Shown: positions 48,950-58,986, numbered from the stretch's first letter. The stretch is 64,000 nucleotides of DNA from DATDAH01 sp963725155 (GCA_963725155.1 CAVRXU010000005.1:836445-900444); one strand, 5' to 3'. A program made the numbers and translations. The notes: generated by a model not told the origin, from the sequence alone.

Positions 48950-49879
48950 ATGACATTGGCGGTGACGACGGAGCGAAGTCGCGCCGTCAGCCCGCGGATG
49001 CTCGGGGCTTTGGCGGTGCTGGGGGTCGTGATCGCCTTCTCGCTGAGCTCGACGCTGGTGAAGCGTGCCGAGTCGCCGGGTGTCCTCGTCGCCTTCTGGC
49101 GCCTGACCATCGTCAGCGTCGTGTGGAACGCGTACCTCTGGACGACCGGCCGGCGCGTCACGCGGCGCGATGTGCGTCAGGCGCTGGTCCCCGGCCTGTT
49201 CTTCGGCCTCAACCTCGCCATCTTCTTCGCGGGCGCGACGAACAACAGCGTGGCCAACGCCGCACTGATCGGTTCGCTCTCCCCGTTCCTCATCGTGCCC
49301 ATCGGCGCCGTGCTCTTCGCCGAGTACATCAACCCCTGGGCACTGCTCTTCGCCCTGCTCGCGTTCGGGGGGGTCGTGCTCGTGCTGTTCAGTGCGCCCC
49401 CGAACGGCGACGCATCGTTGCGGGGCAACGTGTTCGGGGGGCTGGCGATGCTGCTCTGGGTCGCGTATGTGACCGCCACCCGCCGCTATCGCCAGGACAT
49501 GGACGTCGCCACCTTCATGGCGACGATCTGTCCGATCGCGGCGTTGACCGTGCTCCCCTTGGCGATCGCCAACGGGGACGTCTTCGGGATGAGCCGCACC
49601 GGATGGACCTACATGCTCATCCTGACCTTCCTCACCGGTGTGGCCGCGCACGGGTTGCTGGTGTTCGCGCAGAAGGCGATCCCCATCGGCACGATCGGCA
49701 TCGCCCAGGTGGCCCAACCGGCGCTGGCGGTCGTCTGGTCGTTCCTGCTGCTGGGCGAGACGCTGCGGCGCGGTCAGGTCGCCGGCATCGCCATCGTGAT
49801 CATCGGGCTGTCGGCCTTCCTCGTGCTGAACGAGCGGGGGCAGCGGATGCGGGACGGGGCCGAACCGGCGGTCATCTGA
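48950..49879 (+). CDS. EamA/DMT-superfamily transporter
   Basis: 309 residues with ten hydrophobic segments in two repeats of five, as in drug/metabolite transporters: LAVLGVVIAFSLSSTLVKRA, FWRLTIVSVVWNAYLW, FFGLNLAIFFAGATNNSVAN, SPFLIVPIGAVLFAEYINPW, then the second repeat with LLWVAYVTATRRY, GVAAHGLLVFAQKAIPIGTI and LAVVWSFLLLGETLRRGQ. Substrates range from amino acids to nucleosides and drugs. Its 3' end overlaps the convergent regulator gene by 8 bp. Confidence 0.92.
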   Translation: MTLAVTTERSRAVSPRMLGALAVLGVVIAFSLSSTLVKRAESPGVLVAFWRLTIVSVVWNAYLWTTGRRVTRRDVRQALVPGLFFGLNLAIFFAGATNNSVANAALIGSLSPFLIVPIGAVLFAEYINPWALLFALLAFGGVVLVLFSAPPNGDASLRGNVFGGLAMLLWVAYVTATRRYRQDMDVATFMATICPIAALTVLPLAIANGDVFGMSRTGWTYMLILTFLTGVAAHGLLVFAQKAIPIGTIGIAQVAQPALAVVWSFLLLGETLRRGQVAGIAIVIIGLSAFLVLNERGQRMRDGAEPAVI

Positions 49880-52800
49880 CCGACGGGGCGTCGGTCCGAT
49901 CGCGGTCGGTGATGAAGTGGGAGGCCGCGTCCATGCGGCGATCGGCCGCGGCCGAGAGCTCCCTCGCCCGGGAGAGATCGCCGGACGCGGCGGCGAGGCG
50001 GGCCAGCGCATCACGGGCGAAGACCTCGACGGGCGCATCGTCGGACAGGACGGCGTCGTCGAGGAGACCGGTCAGTCGATCCTCGGCACCGGCCCCTCCG
50101 TCGGCGGCGTCCAGAGCGGCCAGGAGGCAGTCGCCCAACGCCGACTGTTCGCCGCCGCCCGCCGAGCGGTGCCACGCCGCGGCCGCCTCCAGCGCCATCC
50201 GGGCCCGTTCGGTCTGGCCGAGGGCCCGGAGGACCCGGCCGAGATGCACCCGGGCCAGGGCCGCCATGCGCACGTCACCGGTTGCTTCAGCCTTGTCGAT
50301 CGCCAGGGCGAGGGTGGTCGCCCCCGTCTCGTAGTCGCCGGCCTGACACTGCGCCCGCCCGAGACTGGCCACCTGGTAGGCCTCGGTCTGTTGGAAGCCG
50401 AGGCGGCCCGAGGTCGCCGCGGCCTGGCCGATGTGGAGGACGGCATCGTCGAAGCGGTGCTGGATGCGGGCCAGCTCACCGAGCATCGCCTCGCCGCGCA
50501 CGTGGAGCCACGGGTCCTCCACCCGACCCAGCCAGTACTCGACCTGGTCGGCGGCTTCGACGCTCCGGGCCTGGTCGCCGGCCGAGATGGCGGCTCGCGC
50601 CGCAAAAGGGCGTTCGCCGCCTGCTCCCACGGCCGGTCCAGCTGGTCGAGGAGGGCGCGGCTGTGGTCGGTCAGCGCCAGCGCCTGCCGGAACTCCCCGT
50701 CGTGGGAGACGACGTACGCGAGGTAGTAGGCGCACCGCGCCTGCCGCTCGACGTCGGCCAGGGCGTCGGCCAGCTCGACCGCGGCGCCGATGTGCTCACG
50801 GGCGAGCGCGAGGTGGCCCGTGGAGGCCTCGATCCAGGCCGCCAGCAGCAGCGCGTCGACCCGGTCTGTGGCCGGGGCCGACTCGCCGGCGGCGTCGAGC
50901 GCGGCCAGGGACCGTTGGGCGCCCCGACTGTCGCCGAGGACCACCCAGGCCCAACCGAAGCCGTTCACCAGGTCGAGGCCGACGAGCGGGTCCCGGGTGG
51001 CGCTCCAGGACAGGGCGGCGTCGATGTTGGCCCGCTCGGTTCGGGCGAAGGCGAGATGCTCGGCCTGGTGACGGCCGCGCACGCCTTCGGTCGAGGACCC
51101 GGCGGCGGCCGCGAACCAGGCGGCGTGGGCGGCAACGGCTCGCTCGGCCATCCCCTCCTCGGCCATGGCCTCGAGGGCGTAGGCCCGGATGCTGTCCAAG
51201 AGCCGGTAGCGGACCGACCGTGACGCCGCGTCGTCGTCGACGATGACGAGCGAACGGCTGGCCAACCGACCCACGACGTCCATCGCCGCGGCGATGGGGA
51301 CGTCGAGCGCCTCGAGCACGTACTCGACCGCGGCGAGTGGCGCGCCGCCCGCGAAGGTGGCCAGGGCCCACAGTCCCCGCTGGTCGTCGGGGAACAACAG
51401 CTCATAGCTCCAGCGGATGGTCGCCTTCAGCGCCCGGCGCCGTTCCGGTCGGCGGCTCGTCGGGTCGCTCAGGACGGGGAAGCGGTCGTCGAGGCGACGA
51501 GTGATCTCCTCGACCGACAACGTCCTGGTCCGGGCCGCGGCGAGCTCGATGGCCAGAGGGAGGCCGTCGAGGGAGCGGCAGAGGTCCTCCACCGCCTCCT
51601 CACCGCCCGGCCCGGGGCCGGCGCGCTGCGCCGCGGCGCGCCGGCTGAACAACTCGACGGCGTCGGCCAGAGGGAGCGGAGCGAGGTCGACCAGGACCTC
51701 GCCGTCGATGTCCAGAGGCACCTGGGTGGTGCAGAGGACGCGCAGGTCGGGCGCGGCGTCGAGGAGGCGGCCGACGAGGGCTGCCGCGGCGTCGAGGACG
51801 TGCTCGCAGTTGTCGAGGATCACCAGACCGGTGGTGGGCTTCAGGCGTTCGAACAGCGCGGCCTCTCCACCGGGGACGTCCAGCGCCGCGATCAGGGTGT
51901 CGACCACGTCGTCGGCCGTCGCTGCCGTCTCGAGTCGGGCCAACCACACGCCCCCTGCCCCCGGTCCGTCGGCGGTCGCCAGTCGGCGGCCGGTCTCGAC
52001 GGCGACCGCGGTCTTGCCGATGCCGCCCGGGCCCACGATCTCGACCAACCGCTTGGTGACGAGGAGCTGGGCGATGGCAGCGATCGAAGTCTCCCGACCG
52101 ACCAGGTCCGCACTCAGGGACGGCAGGTTCCCGGGGATCGCCGTCGTCTTCGGCGCTCCCTCCGGGGGACCGAGCGACGGGTCGTGGGTCAGGATCTGTT
52201 GCTCCAGCTGCTGCAGCTGCGGTCCCGGCTCCAGCCCCAGCTCTTCGGTCAGTTGGGTTCGGACCCGCTGGTACGACGCCAACGCGTCGGCCTGACGTCC
52301 GGCCCGGTACTGGGCGGTGATCAGGAGTGCCCAGAGGCCCTCCTGGAACGGCAAGCTCCGGACCGCGGCGTCCAGCTCCCCGATCAGGTCGCCGGCGTCG
52401 CCGAGTCGCAACCGGGCGGAGAACTGGGTCTCGACGAGGGTCGCCCGGGCCGACTCGAGGCGGGCCCGATGGGGGTCGACCCAGTCGCCGTCGCCTGCCG
52501 CGGGCAGCACCTCTCCGCGGAACAGCCTCAACGTCGATGCGCTCAAGTCCGCGGCGCCTCGGTCGTCGCCGTCGTCCAAGCGACGCGCCGCCACCGCCGT
52601 GTGGGCCAACACGGCGAGGGCATCGACGTCGGAAGGTTCGACGTCGAGGGTGTACCCACCGTCGGCGCTGGTGATCACCGGCGGATCACCGAGCGCTCGG
52701 CGCAGCTTGGCGACCTTGGACTGCAGCGTGTTGCGGCGGGTGGTGACGCCGGCGGCCGACCAGAGATCGTCCATGAGCCGGTCGGTGCGAACGAGCTGAC

Positions 52801-52912
52801 CGGCATCGACGGCCAGGCGCACCAGCAGCTCGGACGTCTTGCCCCCGGGAACGGAGAGGAGGCGGCCGTCGCGTCGGACCTCGAGCGGGCCGAGCACCGA
52901 GACCTGGAACAC
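49872..52912 (-). pseudogene. BTAD/SARP-type AfsR-like regulator with NB-ARC and TPR regions, frameshifted
   Basis: The N-terminus has an OmpR-type winged helix (VSVLGPLEVRRDGRLLSVPG, TRRNTLQSKVAKLRRALGDP), a BTAD domain (GELDAAVRSLPFQEGLWALL, YRAGRQADALASYQRVRTQL), and a NB-ARC ATPase with P-loop EIVGPGGIGKTAVAVETGRR and LVILDNCEHVLDAAAALVGR. From about residue 620 there are TPR-like helices. At the A-run 50604-50607 the frame changes: upstream sense ends at WEQAANALL and continues in another frame as AARAAISAGDQARSVEAADQ down to 49872. Together they would give about 1010 residues. Regulators of this type activate secondary-metabolite or stress genes. Whether the one-base change is real or an assembly error cannot be decided here. 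Confidence 0.82.
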
Positions 52913-52932
52913 GAAAGGAGTCTACGAATCGG

Positions 52933-53277
52933 TCAGGCCTGCTCCCGGTGGGGCGGCGGCACCGCAGCGCCCGACGCGACCCAGGCGATGATCAGGCTGT
53001 CCGGGTGGTCGACGAGGTGGTCCCGGGCCAACGCGTCGACCAGCTCGCGCTCCCCACCGAGGTGCGATCGGGCGATGGCCACGACCTGACGTTCTCGGCT
53101 CGTCGCCGCGACGGCACCGGCCCGGTCGAGGTGCGCCGGCTGGCGCTCCAGGAGGGCGGCCATCACGATCAACACCGCGGTCTCGGTCGTGTCGGCCTGG
53201 GCCGTGATCCAGGCGATGGCGTCCGCGTCACCGCCGATCGCCTGTCGGATCGCGGTGTCGGCGGCGTCCTCGGTCAT
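52933..53277 (-). CDS. Small helical protein upstream of the SARP-type regulator
   Basis: 114 residues, predicted all-helical, no membrane segment or signal. Motifs: AIRQAIGGDADAIAWITAQA, AVLIVMAALLERQPAHLDRA, RERQVVAIARSHLGGERELV, ARDHLVDHPDSLIIAWVASG. I do not recognise a family. It lies 20 bp upstream of the regulator on the same strand, so the two are probably one transcript. It is divergent from the small membrane protein and MMPL operon, with 137 bp between the starts. Confidence 0.65.
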   Translation of the reverse strand: MTEDAADTAIRQAIGGDADAIAWITAQADTTETAVLIVMAALLERQPAHLDRAGAVAATSRERQVVAIARSHLGGERELVDALARDHLVDHPDSLIIAWVASGAAVPPPHREQA

Positions 53278-53414
53278 GGATGGAGGTTGACGGGGACCGC
53301 TGGCACTTCGCTGACACCGGTGTGCGTCGAGTGTCAGGGCCGCGTCATGACCCTCCCGCAGGGTGTCGGGCAGCGGACAGCACGTCCGCCCCGACCCTCG
53401 AAGGGCAGGAAGAC

Positions 53415-54002
53415 ATGAGCAGACGCAGGTTCGACATGAAGCGGTGGGCCCGGTGGCTCGGCACCTTCGTGGGGTTCCCGCTCGCCGGCGTAGCCGCCCG
53501 AGCGGTCGCCGGTGACATCGACTCGGCCGGTGCGGCCGCGATCGGCGGGTTGGCCGGAGGTGCCGTGCTCGGCGCCGTCCAAGTCGGCATCGGCGGCATC
53601 GACGCCGACGACCGGCTGCGCTGGATCGGGGCCACGACCGTCGGTCTGGGCGTCGGTCTGACGATCGGCGCGGGCGCGGTGGGCTACGACACCGACACCG
53701 CCAGCCTCGTGGCCATGGGTGCCGTCAGTGGCGCCGCGGTCGGACTGGCCCAGGCGGTCTCGGTGCCAATGCGCTCGATCGACCGGGTTCTCTGGGCCCT
53801 GGCCACGCCGGCCCTGTGGGCGGGCGGTTGGTTGATCACGTCCCAGGTGATCGTCGACGCTGACCGGCAGCACGCGATGTTCGGCTCTTCTGGCGCCCTC
53901 GCGGTGAGTGCCGCCGCCGGAGTCCTGTACGCCACCCGCGACCGAGGCGACCGACCTGTCGTCGCCGCGGTCGACACCTCGACCGGCCAGGCGGCCGCCT
54001 GA
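53415..54002 (+). CDS. Glycine/alanine-rich membrane protein preceding the MMPL gene
   Basis: 195 residues from ATG 53415 with AGGAAG 4 nt upstream; the longer frame to 53280 is rejected. Five to six Gly/Ala-rich hydrophobic segments (LGTFVGFPLAGVAARAVAGD, AAAIGGLAGGAVLGAVQVGI, TTVGLGVGLTIGAGAVGYDT, WALATPALWAGGWLITSQVI). I recognise no defined family. Its stop overlaps the MMPL start (TGATG), so it is translated with the transporter and may be an accessory subunit. The gene for a helical protein plus SARP-type regulator is divergent. Confidence 0.75.
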   Translation: MSRRRFDMKRWARWLGTFVGFPLAGVAARAVAGDIDSAGAAAIGGLAGGAVLGAVQVGIGGIDADDRLRWIGATTVGLGVGLTIGAGAVGYDTDTASLVAMGAVSGAAVGLAQAVSVPMRSIDRVLWALATPALWAGGWLITSQVIVDADRQHAMFGSSGALAVSAAAGVLYATRDRGDRPVVAAVDTSTGQAAA

Positions 54003-56164
54003 TGCGCCGCCTCGGACAGTTCGTGGTCCGCCGCCACCGGGCCGTGATCCTCGCCTGGGTCGTGCTCCTCGTCGTCACCGCGACAGTCGGCAGCGCCGCC
54101 TTCTCCGTGCTCTCGACGGACTTCGGCGCCGGCACGACGACCGAATCCGGCCGGGTCGCCCACCAGCTCGACGAGCTGGCCGAGACCGGTGGCCAGTTGG
54201 CGATCGTGGCCGACGAGGTCGATCTCGACGACCCTCAGGTCGAGGCGCGGATCACCGCCGGCCTGGCCCCCATCGCCCGGCTCGACGGCGTCCTCGACGT
54301 GGCCGACCCCTGGTCGACCGGCGCCGACGCCCTTCGGGCCACCGACGGACGGGCCGCACTGATCGTCGTCACCCTCGCCGGTGACCTGGACGAGGACGCC
54401 GAGCTCGCCGTGGCCAACGAGATCGAGGACCTCGCCCACGACCTGGACGCCCCCGAGGTCCTGGTCGGCGGCAACGTCCTGGTCAGCGAGACGTTCGGCA
54501 CGGCATCGGAGAACGACCTGCTCCGGGGCGAGGCCATCGCGCTGCCCATCGCCATCGTGGTCATGGTCTTCCTGCTCGGCGGCCTGGTGGCCGCCGGCAT
54601 GCCGCTGCTCGTCGCCCTCGGTGGCGTGCTCACGACGCTGGCCGTCCTGGTGGCGGCCACCGAGTTCGGCGACGTGTCGATCTTCTCGGTGAACGTCGTC
54701 AACATGCTCGGAATCGGCCTGGGCATCGACTACGGCCTGCTCATGGTCAATCGCTTCCGCGAGGAACGGGGCCAAGGGCTGGAGGTCGACGACGCCGTGG
54801 CCGCAACCGTGGCCTCGGCGGGGACGACCGTGCTCTTCTCGGCCCTCACGGTGGCGGTGGCCATGTCGGGGCTCTTCGTCTTCGGGGTGCCGCTGCTCAC
54901 CTCCTTCGGCATCGCCGGGCTCTCCGTCGTGCTGCTCTCGATGGCGGCGGCGATCACGTTGCTGCCGGCGACGCTGGCCTCCGTCGGGGGCCGCATCAAG
55001 CCGCTCGCCCCGACTCCCGACACCGACGGCCGGTTCTACCGGCTCACTCGCTGGGTGCAGGGACGCGCCGTCTGGGTCGGTGGGGCCACCGCCCTGCTCC
55101 TGCTCTTGCTGGGGGTGCCGTTCCTCAGCGCCCGCTTCGAGAACGGCGATGCCCGGACGCTCCCGCGCTCCTCGGAGGTTCGAGCGACAGCCCTGGTGCT
55201 GTCCGAGCGCTTCCCGGCGCGGGGCACCGACCCGGTCACCGTCATCGCGGGGGCCGACGCCACCGATCCGGCCTTCGTGACGTGGCTCGACGACATCTCA
55301 TCCGCGGCGGGCGTCGTCGGCGCGTCGACCCGTCCCGGGACCCCACCGGGCCTCACGGTCGTGGACCTCGTCCCCGCGGGGACATCCCAGGGCGACCAGG
55401 CCACCACCGTGGTCAACCGACTCCGGGCCGACGAGCCGGCGTTCGACACCCAGGTCGGTGGCCCTGCGGCTGAGCTGGCCGACGTGAAGGACCGGCTGGG
55501 GGACCGCCTCCCACTGGCCGTGATGATGGTGTGTCTGGCCACATTGGTCCTGTTGTTCCTCATGACCGGCTCGATCGTGGTTCCGGTCAAGGCCGTCCTC
55601 ATGAACATCCTGAGCCTCGGCGCCAGCTTCGGCGCCATGGTGTGGATCTTCCAGGAGGGCCATCTGTCCGGACTCCTTGCCTTCGACTCGGTCGGAGCGC
55701 TCGACCTCTGGATGCCGGTGCTGATCCTGATCTTCGCCTTCGGGCTCTCGATGGACTACGAGGTCTTCCTCCTGTCCCGGATCAAGGAGGTCCACGACGA
55801 GACCGGGGACAACGACCTCGCCGTCGCCGTCGGCCTCCAACGCTCAGGCCGGATCATCACCTCAGCGGCGGCCCTGATCGTGGTGGTCTTCGCCGGTTTC
55901 GCCGCCGGTGAGGTCCTCGCCATCAAGCAACTGGGTGTCGGGCTGGCCATCGCCGTCATCGTGGACGCCACCCTGGTGCGCACGCTGCTGGTGCCGGCGA
56001 CCATGAAGCTGCTGGGGGAGAGGAACTGGTGGGCGCCGGCGCCCCTGCGCCGGTTCCACGACCGCTACGGCCTCCACGAGGCCCCGTCGGCCCCGGCTCC
56101 GGTCGAGGTCGAGGCGCCGACGCCGGTGACCGTGGCCACGGCCCGGGTGGAGGTCTCTCGATGA
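54002..56164 (+). CDS. MMPL-family RND transporter
   Basis: 720 residues with the twelve-helix RND layout in two halves. Proton-relay Asp-Tyr pairs are visible: GIGLGIDYGLLMVNRFREE in the first half and GLSMDYEVFLLSRIKEV in the second. Periplasmic-side domains follow helices 1 and 7 (SVLSTDFGAGTTTESGRVAH; PRSSEVRATALVLSERFPAR). In actinobacteria MMPL proteins export lipids, glycolipids or siderophores to the cell surface. Its start overlaps the Gly/Ala-rich membrane protein gene and its stop overlaps the epimerase gene, so all three are one transcript. Confidence 0.92.
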   Translation: MRRLGQFVVRRHRAVILAWVVLLVVTATVGSAAFSVLSTDFGAGTTTESGRVAHQLDELAETGGQLAIVADEVDLDDPQVEARITAGLAPIARLDGVLDVADPWSTGADALRATDGRAALIVVTLAGDLDEDAELAVANEIEDLAHDLDAPEVLVGGNVLVSETFGTASENDLLRGEAIALPIAIVVMVFLLGGLVAAGMPLLVALGGVLTTLAVLVAATEFGDVSIFSVNVVNMLGIGLGIDYGLLMVNRFREERGQGLEVDDAVAATVASAGTTVLFSALTVAVAMSGLFVFGVPLLTSFGIAGLSVVLLSMAAAITLLPATLASVGGRIKPLAPTPDTDGRFYRLTRWVQGRAVWVGGATALLLLLLGVPFLSARFENGDARTLPRSSEVRATALVLSERFPARGTDPVTVIAGADATDPAFVTWLDDISSAAGVVGASTRPGTPPGLTVVDLVPAGTSQGDQATTVVNRLRADEPAFDTQVGGPAAELADVKDRLGDRLPLAVMMVCLATLVLLFLMTGSIVVPVKAVLMNILSLGASFGAMVWIFQEGHLSGLLAFDSVGALDLWMPVLILIFAFGLSMDYEVFLLSRIKEVHDETGDNDLAVAVGLQRSGRIITSAAALIVVVFAGFAAGEVLAIKQLGVGLAIAVIVDATLVRTLLVPATMKLLGERNWWAPAPLRRFHDRYGLHEAPSAPAPVEVEAPTPVTVATARVEVSR

Positions 56165-57096
56165 GCGGGCACGTGGTCTTCGGCGTCGGTCAGGTCGGCA
56201 GCCACCTCGTCACCCAGCTGGTCGACGGTGGTCACGAGGTGACCGCCGTCAGCCGGACTGGGCGGCAGCAGATCACCGGTGCCGACAACGTCGCCGGTGA
56301 CGCCACCGACCCGACCTTCACCAAGGAGGTGTGCGCCGACGCCGAGGTCGTCTACTTCTGCCTCGACGCCCCCGACTATCACCGCTGGCCGGAGCAGTTC
56401 CCCCCACTGCAGCACGGCGTGCTCACGGCGGCCCAGGCTGTCGGGGCCCGTCTCGTCGTCCTGGAGAACCTGTACGGCTACGGCCCGGTCGACGGTCGGG
56501 AGCTGGACGAGTCGTTGCCGCTCGCCGCGACCTCGGCGAAGGGAAGAACCAGGGTGGCGATGACCCAGGCGCTCCTCGATGCCCATCGAGCGGGCACCGT
56601 CGAGGTCACCATCGGTCGGGCGTCGGACTACTTCGGCCCGGGAGCCACCCACAGCGCGCTGGGCGAACTCGTCTTCGCCACTGCGCTGGAGGGCAAGTCG
56701 GCCCAGGTCATGGGCGACCCCGACCGGCCTCACACCTATTCGTACACGCCGGACGTCGCCGCCGGCCTGATCGCCTTGGGCGCCGACGCACGAGCCAGTG
56801 GGGAGGTGTGGCACCTGCCCGTCGCCGAGACGTGGACGACCCGGCGGATCATCGAGCACGTGTACGGGCTCGCCGGCACGAAGCCGAAGCTGTTCGCGGC
56901 CGGCAGGCCCTCGCTGAGGCTGTACGGCCTGATCAAGCCGGAGATGCGGGAGTACCTCCACACGCTGTACCAGTTCACCGATGACTGGACCGTGTCCGAC
57001 GCCCGCTTCCGGGCCACCTTCGGCGACCTCAGCACCCCTCTCCCGGACGCCCTGGCCATGACCCTCGACTGGTACGCAGGTCGCGAGAGGCCCTGA
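56161..57096 (+). CDS. NAD(P)-dependent epimerase/reductase-like SDR protein
   Basis: 311 residues from ATG 56161. The Rossmann motif GVGQVGSHLVTQLVDGGHEV is at the N-terminus and VYFCLDAPDY, LVVLENLYGYGPV and the downstream YSYTPDVAAGLIAL follow atypical SDR patterns. The catalytic YxxxK is not present in standard form (ATSAKGRTRVAM instead). Family members modify sugars or reduce carbonyls. It overlaps the MMPL gene by 4 bp. A role in making or modifying the exported compound is possible but unproved. Confidence 0.82.
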   Translation: MSGHVVFGVGQVGSHLVTQLVDGGHEVTAVSRTGRQQITGADNVAGDATDPTFTKEVCADAEVVYFCLDAPDYHRWPEQFPPLQHGVLTAAQAVGARLVVLENLYGYGPVDGRELDESLPLAATSAKGRTRVAMTQALLDAHRAGTVEVTIGRASDYFGPGATHSALGELVFATALEGKSAQVMGDPDRPHTYSYTPDVAAGLIALGADARASGEVWHLPVAETWTTRRIIEHVYGLAGTKPKLFAAGRPSLRLYGLIKPEMREYLHTLYQFTDDWTVSDARFRATFGDLSTPLPDALAMTLDWYAGRERP

Positions 57097-57113
57097 GACG
57101 CGATGATCACTCC

Positions 57114-57590
57114 GTGACCGAGGCGCACCCGACGCGGCACCTGCTGCGGGCCAAGGACCTGGCCGACACGCGGTACGCCGAGCCGCTCGCCGTGCGGGAC
57201 CTGGCGGGGGCGGCCGGCCTCTCGCCGGCCCACTTCAGCCGCGAGTTCGGGCGGGTCTTCGGCGAGTCACCCCACCAGTACCTGCTCACCCGGCGGCTGG
57301 AGCGGGCCGCCGCGCTGCTTCGGACGACGGACTGGTCGATCACCGACATCTGCTTCGCCGTCGGGCTCACCAGCGTCGGCTCGTTCACGACCAGCTTCCG
57401 GCGGGTGTACGGCACGGCGCCGGGGCGGTACCGGAGCTCGTTCCCGCCGGCCCAGCGTCACCTCCGCGTCCCACGATGCGTGGCCCTCGCCTACGGGCGT
57501 CCGCAGAACCGCACGTTTCGAGAAGACGATGCGGTGCCGGCTTCGTACGGTCAGGGTCCACCCCCACAGGACACGGAGGAACCGCCATGA
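57114..57590 (+). CDS. Short AraC-family transcriptional regulator
   Basis: 158 residues from a GTG start. The AraC DNA-binding module occupies residues about 8-105: two helix-turn-helices (VRDLAGAAGLSPAHFSREFG and ITDICFAVGLTSVGSFTTSF) ending in GTAPGRYR. There is no N-terminal ligand domain; the C-terminal 50 residues are Pro/Arg-rich without structure. The VOC gene start overlaps its stop (ATGA), a pairing common in actinobacteria, where the VOC protein may be the regulated or ligand-sensing partner. Confidence 0.9.
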   Translation: MTEAHPTRHLLRAKDLADTRYAEPLAVRDLAGAAGLSPAHFSREFGRVFGESPHQYLLTRRLERAAALLRTTDWSITDICFAVGLTSVGSFTTSFRRVYGTAPGRYRSSFPPAQRHLRVPRCVALAYGRPQNRTFREDDAVPASYGQGPPPQDTEEPP

Positions 57591-58018
57591 CCGCCATCGC
57601 CAATGCTCAGTTCTGGGTGCACGACCAGGATGAGGCCGTCGCCTTCTACACCGGCGTGCTCGGCTGGGAGGTGCGCTCGGACGTCACCATGGACGAGTGG
57701 AACTTCCGCTGGCTGGTCGTCGGCCCCGTCGGTCAGGAGGACGTCGGGCTGGTGCTCATGCCCGTGCCGGGTCCGCCCATGATCGACGAGGAGCGCAGCG
57801 CCCAGCTGAGTGAGCTGGTGGCCATGGGGGCCGGCGGCACGCTGTTCCTCACCACCGACGACTGCCAGGCCACCTACGACGAGCTGTCGGCTCGGGGCCT
57901 GACCTTCAACGACCCGCCCACCCCACAGCCCTACGGCATCGACACCTCCTTCCGGGATCCCTCGGGAAACAACATCCGCCTCACCCAGGTCCTGGAGTTC
58001 GACCTGAGCCGCAGCTGA
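57587..58018 (+). CDS. VOC-superfamily (glyoxalase/bleomycin resistance) protein
   Basis: 143 residues from ATG 57587, with GGAGGA 6 nt upstream. Two beta-alpha-beta-beta-beta modules are visible: WVHDQDEAVAFYTGVLGWEV at the start and GTLFLTTDDCQATYDELSAR in the second half, ending with DPSGNNIRL. The metal ligands usual in glyoxalase I are only partly matched. The protein may bind or degrade a small toxic compound. It is translated with the upstream AraC-type regulator. Confidence 0.92.
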   Translation: MTAIANAQFWVHDQDEAVAFYTGVLGWEVRSDVTMDEWNFRWLVVGPVGQEDVGLVLMPVPGPPMIDEERSAQLSELVAMGAGGTLFLTTDDCQATYDELSARGLTFNDPPTPQPYGIDTSFRDPSGNNIRLTQVLEFDLSRS

Positions 58019-58064
58019 CCCCGCGGTTCCGGCCGCCGGCCGGCGCTCACCTACGCTCCCTGCC

Positions 58065-58889
58065 GTGCCTGCCACTGCAACCCGGACCGCCACACGACCT
58101 GGAGCCTCGGGTCGCTCCGGCAACCCCGCCTTCAGTGAGCGGGTCGTCGAGGAGTACCTGACCGCCGACGCGGCGGTGCCGAAGGCCATGCGGGTGTCGG
58201 GAACGGCGGCCAAGACGCTGTTCCTGCTCCTGGTCCTCATCGCCGGCGGCGCCTACGGCTGGGCGTCGGCCACCCAGTCGGTGGGCGCCGACATCGGCTC
58301 GGGCTACGCGAACACCACCGTCACCATCCCCGGTGGGTTCTGGTTGGCCTCCTTCGCGGCGCTGTTCGTCGGGATCTTCGTGTCCCTCAATCCCCGACGG
58401 GCCGCCATCGGCGGGATCATCTACGCCCTCCTGGAGGGCTACCTGTTGGGCGCCATCTCGGCCGCCTTCGATGCGCAGACCGAGGGCATCGTCGGCGCCG
58501 CCGTCCTGGCCACGGTCTGTGTCTTCGTGGCCGCCCTGTTCCTCTACCTGACGCGCATCATCCGGCCCACGGCCAAGATGGCGTTCGGCGTGGCCGCCGG
58601 GATCGGGGGCCTCATCCTGCTGTCGATCTTCGTCAGCGTCGTGGCGATCTTCGACTGGCAGTGGCTCTACAGCGACCAGTTCCGAACGATCGGTCTGGTC
58701 GTCGGTGGGCTGGCGATCATCCTGGCCGCCCTGAGCCTGACACTGGACTTCGCCAGCATCGAGGGCGGCGTCGAGGCCGGGGCCCCGCGGTTCATGGAGT
58801 GGTACTGCGGCTACGGGCTGATGGTCACGCTCATCTGGCTCTACATCTCGATCCTGCGCGTCCTCGCCCTGCTCGCCCGCAACCGCTGA
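58065..58889 (+). CDS. Bax inhibitor-1/YccA-family membrane protein
   Basis: 274 residues from a GTG start. After a polar N-terminus of about 45 residues there are seven hydrophobic segments with family elements: TLFLLLVLIAGGAYGWAS, FVGIFVSLNPRRAAIGGIIY, ALLEGYLLGAISAAFDAQTE, AFGVAAGIGGLILLSIFVSV, and ASIEGGVEAGAPRFMEWYCG near the end. Members of this actinobacterial subgroup are of uncertain function; some BI-1 proteins act as pH-sensitive calcium leaks. Confidence 0.9.
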   Translation: MPATATRTATRPGASGRSGNPAFSERVVEEYLTADAAVPKAMRVSGTAAKTLFLLLVLIAGGAYGWASATQSVGADIGSGYANTTVTIPGGFWLASFAALFVGIFVSLNPRRAAIGGIIYALLEGYLLGAISAAFDAQTEGIVGAAVLATVCVFVAALFLYLTRIIRPTAKMAFGVAAGIGGLILLSIFVSVVAIFDWQWLYSDQFRTIGLVVGGLAIILAALSLTLDFASIEGGVEAGAPRFMEWYCGYGLMVTLIWLYISILRVLALLARNR

Positions 58890-58896
58890 CCCCTAG

Positions 58897-58986
58897 GAGC
58901 TCGGGGCACCCATCGATGGCGCCCCCGTGGCGGAGTTCTTCGGCCCGGAGAACGCCGAGCGCCTGCTCGCCGGGGCCACCCCTTGA
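58897..58986 (+). pseudogene. Short remnant resembling an amidohydrolase C-terminus
   Basis: A 29-codon open stretch between a stop at 58894 and TGA at 58984 reads APIDGAPVAEFFGPENAERL and ends LAGATP. This is the kind of sequence found at the C-terminus of metal-dependent amidohydrolases, where an FFGxNAxRLL helix closes the domain. There is no start or upstream domain, so it is at best the tail of a lost gene. The identification is by eye and weak. Confidence 0.35.
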
